DNA of 26,162 bases from positions 1 to 26,162 of the forward strand of contig JAGFNK010000676.1 in NCBI GenBank assembly GCA_025769875.1, written 5' to 3'. The translations under genes were made by a program, and so were the position numbers. Below are positions 18,586 through 26,162 of this stretch, one piece after another; position 1 is the stretch's first letter; each line of letters opens with the position of its first letter. Origin of the DNA: Russula earlei (lineage: Eukaryota > Basidiomycota > Agaricomycetes > Russulales > Russulaceae). The notes under the pieces are model-generated. The model was not told the origin of the DNA, searched no databases, and saw nothing but the letters and a program-made list of their open reading frames with translations.

Positions 18586-21500
18586 TCAACCTCCTGCAGT
18601 ACCAAAGCCTGGCGCGCAATTCTGGATGGAAATGCTTGATGATCCGCTTCGCATGTAACATATCTTCGCGGTGATACAACTCCCAGTGCACGGACGCGTG
18701 TGCACCGATTGCTTAGTCTGGAAGTTGGTGAACGCCTGTCATCACATGACCCATTCAGCTTCTTCAAGGACCCGAGGTCCGAGATAGGGGAATCCACGCA
18801 CCGTAACGAGGCTCGAGTTGGTTTCCATTTCTGCAAGCCGAGGATGGAATCAGAGGGAAGCATGAGGGGAACAGGCGGAGGGAGAAAGGACGTACGCTCG
18901 GTCACAAGATGCCACCACGTTGCATTCAGCGGCGCATTTGCGTCCCAGGTGATGTTCTTCCCGTACGCAGCACGCGTGCTGTATTCGTACACATAGCTCG
19001 GTCCGAACTCGGTCTGCCCATCCAATCCAGGGTACGAGTTTACATCGCTCCGCCACCTATATCCCATGACATGATATACGTCCCGTCCACTTTTGGGGGC
19101 TAAAATGGAACTCACGTGTGCGCATCAACGATATCGAAGGTCTGGGAAGAAAGGACAGTCTAAATGAAGCGAGATTTCGAGTTGGGAGGACTTACAGCGG
19201 AGTCGACCTCGTACACGCGGAAGCCAGAGTTCAAATTCGTGAACGGTGTGACGGATGGCCCAATCCAGGATGTTGTGATCGCCGTCTGGGCAGTTTGGTT
19301 CGTCCCGTTGTTGGTGTAGTAAATCTAGGGATGGATTAAACAGACTTGAAAGCCGACACGGAACGGTGACGGACTGAAAACATATCCTCATGGGTATGGC
19401 CAAAGAATATATCTGTGAAACTACATGAGGGTCTCATATGATGTGAAGTCATTAAAGACGCACTTGCGATGACATGTGGGGAGAAACGGTCGACGCTAAT
19501 GCCAGAGATGAGTTGAGCTATGAAAACAAACAAACAAACTGGAATCCACTTACATCTGGTAGACTATCACAGCACATCACAGTTATCACGGTTCATTAAT
19601 ACGGAGAAGAACATATGCACGGCACCCACAAAGGTTACTTGGTACCTCTAGCGCATCTGTCGCATCCCAGCCAGTGGGAACATGGCCTATGATCCAAACT
19701 GATCGAGAACGTCAGCAAACGCATAAGTTGCACGCGAGGGACACGCCTCTATCTCCCACGTCTTCAGCGTCCTGCAACTGGTCAGTTAGGAACCGCAACA
19801 TCCCAGACTTGTCGGGTATACTGAGGTTGATGTAGTTAAACAAGTTGGGGCTGTGAACAGTTAGCGTCGTGACCATATCTCGATGTGACACTGCCCCCTA
19901 CATGTACCCTGGATCGCATACCCCGCGTCAGCTCTGTTTCACCGGGGAACAATGCACGTACAGAAGTCGGAGTTGAGGGAAATCAGGCGTAGTCCGTCAC
20001 GGCGCTGCACGCTATACGCTGCATAGTGAGAGCGTGCTTGCAAAACCGCACTCCCGGGCAGCCAGTCCTCTAGCTTCCATAGGCCAGCAACGTGATCATA
20101 GTTCCTACACGGGATGTCTCCAATCCCTTCAAATGATAGGCATACGAGGAACACTGACCAGCTGAACTGTTCGGCCTCCGCGCCTCCTAGTGAATGAGGG
20201 GCAGCCTGATGCCTGCGACGCGTCACCGACTGTTCGCAATCTTCAACGATAGCGTTGGACATACTGGTCATAGGTGTCGTGGTTTCCAAGCGCAACGTAG
20301 ACTGGGCCAGGACCCAACGTACGTTTGAACAGGTCATATACCACCCGCTGTGTCAGAATAAACATTTTATAACCTCCGAGCGATCACGCATGAGTGCCCA
20401 CCTCCTCGTACATCACATAATCCCTAACTCCCCCATTAGACCCCGCACGCGCCCTTGAAGGAACGCGACTCACCTGGATTGCTGATTCTCCGGGTCGTGT
20501 GATACGAGGTCACCGGTGAAGATAGTCCAGGCGAATCCCGTTTGCTCCGTCCCGGTAAGCGGCGGAATCGCCTCAAGTGCAGCAGCCGCGAGCGAGAATG
20601 GCGTGTCACTGTTCCCGTGTGACGGTCCGGGTAAAGCGCCGGTCAGTCAACTGATCGGCTCCGGCCCCATTTCCGCGCCGCCGACGTACCAAAGGTACGA
20701 ACCGTATCGTGGCGCCGGAAAGAGCGTCTGGTTCGGACTATTTGCGTTGAAGGTATTGTCGCGACAGCACTGCGCGGCAGAGCAGTTCGCCTCTGAGCCT
20801 GTCGCATACCCTGCAGCACATGGTAAGCGACTATGGTAAGCTCAAGCAGCTGGAGATGGCCGAGAAGGACACGGGGGTTGTTCGGAGGGCGCATCAATCC
20901 GACATGGATCGGAAGGTGGCCGATGGTGTAGGGATGGATATTGATTTGGAGCTGGCCTGGGTATGGAGAATGAAAGCAACCTTTCGGGGGTGGAACTCAC
21001 GAGGCGTTCTGTGCCACGTGGATCTCGCACCCCAAAGGACCGCAATTGAAAGGGCCAGAAAGAAGGATTCGAGACGTACGAGGGTCGAGATGGAAGTCCG
21101 ACAAGTGCAACACCTTGAGGCGTTCCCCACTCGGCATCTTTGGCGCGGGGAGCGGATTAGGTTTTGGCTTCGCAAACCAACCGGTAAGGTTCAGGGGTGG
21201 CGTGGGCGGGAGCGGACACGAGCCCGCGAAGAAGCCGTTGCATATCAACTATTCCATAAGGGAGTGCGAAATCCGCGACTCGGTCAGAGACGTCAGACGC
21301 GAGGTTCCAGCACTGGCGCGCGCACCTGGCCGTCGTACCCCTGTACGTCCGCCTTCGCGAACACCTGCGTGAGCACCGAGCCGAAGCTCGTTGGGCCGAA
21401 TTGCGCCGCGCATTTGTCGGACAGTTTCATTTCCTGGCAGATGAACTCGAGGAGCGGGGGGCCTTGCTCCGGCGCGGCTTGCGAGATAAACTGGGCGAGT

Positions 21501-22052
21501 TGGAGGATCAGGACGCAGCCCTTGCACTTGTCGCTCGAGAGGAGGCCGTTGGCGGCCATCCATCCGAATTGCGCCTTTGCGACTTGCAGGAGAGATTTGC
21601 CGGAGGCGGGGCTGGGGAGGAGGTGGAGATCTCGGGTATCATTCTGCGGCGCGAGGAGCGTGAGAAAGGACGACGAACGAACGGAAGGCGCCCGTCGAGA
21701 GATCGTCCAGCGCGAGGACGGGATGTCCCGTATTATGACTCACCTGGGGAATGGTCCTCGGATCAGTCAGTTCGGGTACGAATACCTTGTGCTAACAAAA
21801 ATGTGGCGTCAGGACATCGACGGCTTCACAAAACACGGTATGTCTGCGCACGAGCACCGGATCAGAAATGACAGGCTGGGGTTGTGCAGAGGTGGCGGTG
21901 GGATCGTTGTAATACGAGTCGTATAGGCTAGTTGGAAACGCGCCCGGAGGGGCATACGACGAGGGCCCATATGAGAGCGACAATGTGACGATGGCCTGCG
22001 ACAATGCGACTAGGACGCAGACCCAGATCGGAGGCCGGAGGATGGGAGCCAT
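18586..22052 (-). CDS. Acid-sphingomyelinase-like secreted phosphodiesterase, copy A
   Basis: Calcineurin-type metallophosphoesterase cleaving sphingomyelin-like phosphodiesters; secreted or vacuolar. Twenty-one exons from ATG 22052: 22052-21858, 21791-21744, 21643-21326, 21248-21080, 20810-20690, 20608-20474, 20423-20402, 20347-20265, 20212-20159, 20104-19962, 19908-19902, 19850-19747, 19698-19630, 19563-19554, 19495-19464, 19412-19375, 19324-19196, 19141-19116, 19056-18896, 18830-18802, 18735-18586; 2043 nt, 680 residues, no disruption. A signal peptide (WVCVLVALSQAIVTLSLS) is followed by a saposin-B domain with paired cysteines (DKCKGC...FICQ...DKCA, about residues 110-185). Metal ligands: SDFHLD, FTGDLVSHD, LGNHDTY, IIGHVPTGW, GHTHED (about 508-513). 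A cysteine-containing C-terminal region ends CTGSCITAKICYMRSG. Exons 11 and 14 are 7 and 10 nt. Intron 12 begins GC where copy B has GT. Intron 4 is 269 nt, far longer than the rest. Confidence 0.93.
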
Positions 22053-22551
22053 ATCGGTTGGCTTACGGTGGGGCTTTTGGGAGTGGTCGAGAAGCAGAAG
22101 GGGACAGCACGGTAAGGGAGTGTGGATAATTAAATGAAGGAGGGACAGCGAGGTGACGACGGACAAGAGAGTGAGTTCGGAAGGGGCAACGGTAGCCGAC
22201 GGATTCGAATCAGGGCCAAGAGGACATGATGCGACCACATGGGGGCTTCGGGGGTGTGAAAGGTGCGAGTGGAGTGTTACCCACCCGTTATTAATTACAG
22301 TCGTTGGGATCATTTCTGTGATCAAAGTACCGTACACCATACGACGGGTAGGCTACATCAAGCGGAGAGCGAGCGTACCGAGCCCCGCGGAGGGGGGATG
22401 GATGAATGTCCAGAAGATCGCTTGTTGCTAGGTCAATCCGAAGACTCAGCCACACTCCGTACCACATCCTGTCCCATTTCTTTCTCTCTGCTCTGGATCC
22501 TCTCATCACCACATATGAAAGGAAACATAAATATCATAATGGTTCTCCACG
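22053..22551. other. Spacer between the two sphingomyelinase copies
   Basis: About 500 bp containing the promoter and 5' UTR of copy A and the 3' UTR of copy B, which are head-to-tail on the minus strand. No other gene is supported; the plus-strand frames here have no recognisable domain. AT-rich motifs near 22120-22135 could be promoter elements of copy A, but this is weak. Confidence 0.5.
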
Positions 22552-25500
22552 TTACGACTGCACTGATCCGAACCCCTTCTGGCAATTCTGGATGGCGATA
22601 CTTGCAGAGCCGCTTCGCATGTAACATATCTTCGCAGTGATACAATCCCCGGTGCACGGACGCGTGAGGACAGATTGTTTACCCTGGAATTCGGTGAACG
22701 TCTGTTTCACATGACCCATCATCAATGGCCAAGATCCGAGACATGGAAATTCACGCACCGCAACGAGGCTCGAGTTCTTTTCCATCTCTGCCGGTGGAAA
22801 ATGGCATTCAGAGCGAAAGAATCGGAGAACGAGCGGAGCGAGAGGGAACATACCTTCAGTCACAAGATGCCACCACGTTGCATTCAGCGGCGCATTTGCG
22901 TCCCAGTTGATGTTCGTGCCGTACGCAGCACGCGTGCTGTATTCGTACACATAGCTCGGTCCGAACTCGGTCTGCCCATCCAATCCCGGGAACGAGTTTA
23001 CATCGCTCCGCCACCTGCATCCCATGACATCAAGCTCTATCCACGGGGCTAATATGCAACTCACGTGTGTGCATCAACGACGTCGAATGTCTGGCGAGAA
23101 CGTGAGCCTAGATGAAGCGAGCATCTTCAGATTGGTTGGAAGGACTTACAGCAGAGTCGACTTCGTACACTCGGAAGCCAGAGTTCAGATTCCTGAGTGG
23201 CGTGATGGACGGTCCCAGCCAAGATGTCGTGAGCGCCGTCTGGGCATTTTGCTCGGTCCCATTGTTGGCATAGAAAATCTACATTTGACTAGGATTACGA
23301 GCAAGAGAGCCGATTCGAAAGGTGACGAACTGAAAACTGGTCCTCGTGGTCATGACCGAAGAATATGTCTGCGTAGATACATCAGCATCTCTATCATCAA
23401 AACCATCGAGGACGCACTTGCGATAACATGTGGGGAGAATCGATCAACACTGGTGTTGATGTATCACGCGACGAAGGGGGGAAAATATCGTGATTCCACT
23501 TACATCTGATAAACTGTTATGGAAAGTGTCAGCCCATCACTATAGAGAACAATAAATACAAAACACCCACAGAGATTACTTGGAGCCTCCAGTGGATTTG
23601 ACCCATCCCAGCCAGTAGGAACATGTCCGATGATCCAAACTGATCGAAGGCCTCAGTAAACAGAAAAGACGCTCGTGACGCACACACCTCTATCTCCTAC
23701 GTCTTCAGCGTCCTGCAGCTCATCAGTCAAGAACCGCAGCATCCCCGAAGTGTCAGGTATGCTGAGATTGATGTAGTTAAAGTAGTTCCCGCTGTGAACA
23801 ATCAGTGCTGTCACCACGCCCAGATATCATTCAACGCATACCGGTACCCTGGATTGTGTTCGCTGTGTCACCTCTTTAAGCTAGAAACGCGGAGACACTC
23901 ACATAGATCGGTGTTAAGTGAAATCACGCGCAGTCCGTCAGTGCGCTGTACACTATACGCTGCATAGTGAGTGCGTGCCTGCGCAACCACGCTCTGAGGC
24001 AGCCACCGCTCTAGCTTCCATAGACTCGCAACATGGTCATAATTCCTATACCGGATGTTTTCAATCTTCCATTTGATAAATGCGGGAAATACAGACCAGC
24101 TGAACTGTTTGGCCAGAGCACCTCCTAGTGAATGAGGAGCATCCTGGTCTCTGCCACACGTCAGTGCTCGCTTGCGGTCATCAAACGACAAAGCATGATA
24201 TACATGGTATAGCTGTCGTGGTTTCCTAGCGTAGCATAAACTGGCCCACTACCCAAAGTACGCTTAAGTAGGTCATATACCACAGTCTGTCTCAGAATGA
24301 GTACTTGTGACCTTCAAAATCATGCATGAGTGCCCACCTCCGTGTACATCACAAGATCCCTGTCTCAAATTAGAACCTGCGTCAGCACCTGAAGGAATAT
24401 GACCTACCTGGACATTTGATTCCCTGGGTCATGTGCGACGAGGTCACCAGTGAATAGGGTCCAGGCGAATCCTGTATCCGCTGTGCCAGTAAGCACAGGG
24501 ATGGCTTGGAGTATCGCGGTTGCGAGCGAGTATGGCGTATCACTGTTCCATGCGACAGTAAGGGTAAAGCGTTGGTCAGTCAACTGGTCGGCCCTGTCCC
24601 CATTCCCGATCTACAAACGTACCATTTGAACCAACCGTATCGTGGCGCCGGCAGGACTGTCTGATTTGGGCTATTCGCGTTTAAAGCATTCGTGCGACAA
24701 CACAAGCCCGACGTGCAGTTTGCCTCTGACCCTGTCGCGTAGCCTACAATGCATGGTGAGTGGCCATGGAAATCGAAGCAGCTGAAAAGGGTAGGAGACG
24801 AAGAGAGTGGACTCGTTGGGGGGTACAGTGATGAAGTATGGACTTTGAAAGGTCTACGAGACACAGATGAATATCGATTCGGAGGGTAGACAAGACTATA
24901 AAGTTTGGCGGGTTGGGTAGCGACGTGTCCTCGTACGGAAAAACGAAAAGAAAGACACCAGACGCACGGGGATCGAGATGAAAGTCCGACACGTGCAGCA
25001 CCTTGAGGCGCTGCCCACTCGGTTGCTTGGCCGGAGGCAGTGGATCAGGTTTTGGCCTTGAAAACCAACCGGTGAGGTTCAAGGGCGGCGTCGATGGGAG
25101 CGGACACGAGCTGGCAATGAAGTTCTGGCATATCATCTGGGAAATGGGAAATGGGACCAACGACTCAGCAAAAGACACGAGGTTCCAGCACTCGTCCTGA
25201 CCTGGCCATCGTATCCTTGCACGTCCGCATTCGCCAAGACCTGCGTAAGTACAGGGCCATACGACGTCGCGCCGTATGTCGTTTGACAAGCGCTTGAAAG
25301 GCTGTACTGCTGACAGAGGAACACGAAGAACGCGGGTCCCTGCTCAGGCGCAGCGAGCGAGAGGAACTGAGCGACTTGGAGGACGGCTTTGCAGCGCCCG
25401 CACGTGTTGTTCGTGAAGGCGGTGTTATTGTTATCGCGGATCCACCGGACCTGTGCTTCTGCGATTTGCAGGAGATATTCGCCGGGGCGGGGGGAGGGAG

Positions 25501-25885
25501 AGGGTGCGGATCTTGCGGATCATCCTAACGAGGATTGTCAGAACAGTGGACAAATGGAGTTGCGCGTCCACGAGACCCAGAACGGGACATGGCCCACCTT
25601 GGGTAGGTTGTTCGGATTGGTCAGTTCAGGGGGGTATATCTTATGCTGCAGGAACGTCACTCAATAGTTCACAAAGAGCGGCATATATGCGCACCAGCAC
25701 CCTATCAGAAACGACAGGCTGGGGTTGAGCAGAAGTGGCCGTGGGGTCATTATAATACGAGCTATACAGGCTAGTCGGAAATGCGCCTGGGGAGTGTAGG
25801 ACGGGGGTCCATAGGACAACGAGGATGCAACGCAGGCCTGCCATGCGACCACGGCACAGACCAGAAGCCTGCGAACGCGAGTCAT
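22552..25885 (-). CDS. Acid-sphingomyelinase-like phosphodiesterase, copy B, two frameshifts
   Basis: Tandem paralogue of copy A. Every one of the 21 exons and intron phases of copy A can be found, from ATG at 25885 to the stop at 22552, including the 7-nt exon (23842-23848) and the 10-nt exon (23504-23513). Catalytic motifs are kept: VSDFHLDPR, LFTGDLVAHD, TLGNHDSY, IIGHVPTGWD and GHDHEDQF (copy A has GHTHED). The saposin-B domain is present (CGRCKAVLQVAQFLSLAAPE ... LCQQYSLSSACQ). Two single-base losses relative to copy A break the frame: near 25788 after the signal peptide (SYGPPSYTP | GAFPTSLY) and near 25485-25496 before the saposin domain. Both are in or beside C runs. As given, translation would stop soon after the signal peptide, so this is either a very young pseudogene or an intact gene with sequence errors; the rest appears constrained. 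Confidence 0.85.
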
Positions 25886-25953
25886 CGTGGTTTAGCGTAG
25901 ATCCCGCGGGTACTTGCGCTCAACCGGGAAGAGGGAGACAACACGGCTGCGTG

Positions 25954-25961
25954 TATAAATA
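25954..25961 (-). promoter_or_regulatory. TATA-like element of sphingomyelinase copy B
   Basis: TATAAATA on the plus strand (TATTTATA on the minus strand) about 70 bp upstream of the ATG of copy B, in otherwise GC-rich sequence. The position suits a promoter for the minus-strand gene. The remaining bases to the end of the window (25962-26162) show no recognisable gene. Confidence 0.4.
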
Positions 25962-26162
25962 GGCGAAAGAAGAGCATCTTGTCGTCCAAGTCGACCTAGG
26001 AATACGAGAGAACGTTTCATCAAATCGACCCTACCATTGGAGGAAGATCCGAGGAAAGCAGAGGCACGTTCTTTCCCACATCACACGATATACGGTCAGC
26101 CCTCAGTATCAAACGTGGGTCTGTCTGACGGTGTCTGCCATTATATTCGAGTCAGGAGGCTC

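Noticed and set aside
20820..21926. Plus-strand open frame of 368 codons
   Set aside because: It lies antisense to exons 1-4 of sphingomyelinase copy A, is very rich in Arg with no recognisable fold, and crosses real splice sites of the sense gene.
24820..24840. C-box-like GTGATGA as a sign of a box C/D snoRNA in intron 4 of copy B
   Set aside because: It lies on the strand opposite to transcription, has no matching D box at a suitable distance and is absent from copy A.
1..26162. CRISPR arrays, prokaryotic operons, secondary-metabolite cluster or viral insert
   Set aside because: No regularly spaced repeats, no synthase or viral domains, and splice structure throughout shows ordinary fungal nuclear DNA.

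Overview
The window is nuclear DNA of a filamentous basidiomycete, probably an Agaricomycete. Genes are dense and cut by many introns of about 50-60 nt, mostly GT-AG. The gene families (a DUF2235 Tle1-like hydrolase, a DUF6534 membrane protein, a Zn2Cys6 regulator of basidiomycete type, an F-box/LRR-like protein, multi-exon secreted acid sphingomyelinases) are typical of that group. All gene models were spliced by hand; wherever a model is called intact, the exon lengths sum to a multiple of three.

Layout: (1) 1-1351, 3' part of a DUF2235 hydrolase gene broken by at least four frame disruptions. (2) 1352-2379, non-coding, with a tRNA/SINE-like A box + B box stretch and a small cluster of repeated hairpins. 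(3) 2380-5567, a Zn2Cys6 transcription factor with many short exons and unusual introns. (4) 5773-7577, an intact CDP-alcohol (choline/ethanolamine) phosphotransferase. (5) 7623-9855, histidyl-tRNA synthetase starting only 45 nt after the previous stop codon, with in-frame starts that suggest mitochondrial and cytosolic forms. (6) 9961-10842 minus strand, a small ankyrin-repeat protein with 14-nt and 13-nt microexons. (7) 10962-12506, a CDK-like protein kinase divergent from the ankyrin gene over 119 bp. (8) 13247-15515, a DUF6534-type seven-helix membrane protein gene, probably damaged, with one intron swollen by a 418-bp near-perfect palindrome. (9) About 15928-16300, a frameshifted pentatricopeptide-like remnant. 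(10) 16686-18283, an F-box protein gene with one frameshift. (11) 18586-22052 and 22552-25885, both on the minus strand, tandem paralogous acid-sphingomyelinase-like secreted phosphodiesterases with the same 21-exon structure, including conserved 7-nt and 10-nt microexons.

The four genes from 5773 to 12506 are housekeeping-like, tightly packed and intact. The lineage-specific genes around them carry frameshifts or stops: DUF2235, DUF6534, the PPR remnant, the F-box gene, the second sphingomyelinase, and possibly the regulator near its 3' end. This is either real decay of accessory genes or base-level assembly error in G/C runs; the sequence alone cannot fully separate the two. No operons, CRISPR arrays or intact transposon genes were seen. 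The most unusual structures are the intronic palindrome, the very small exons and the GC-AG introns.
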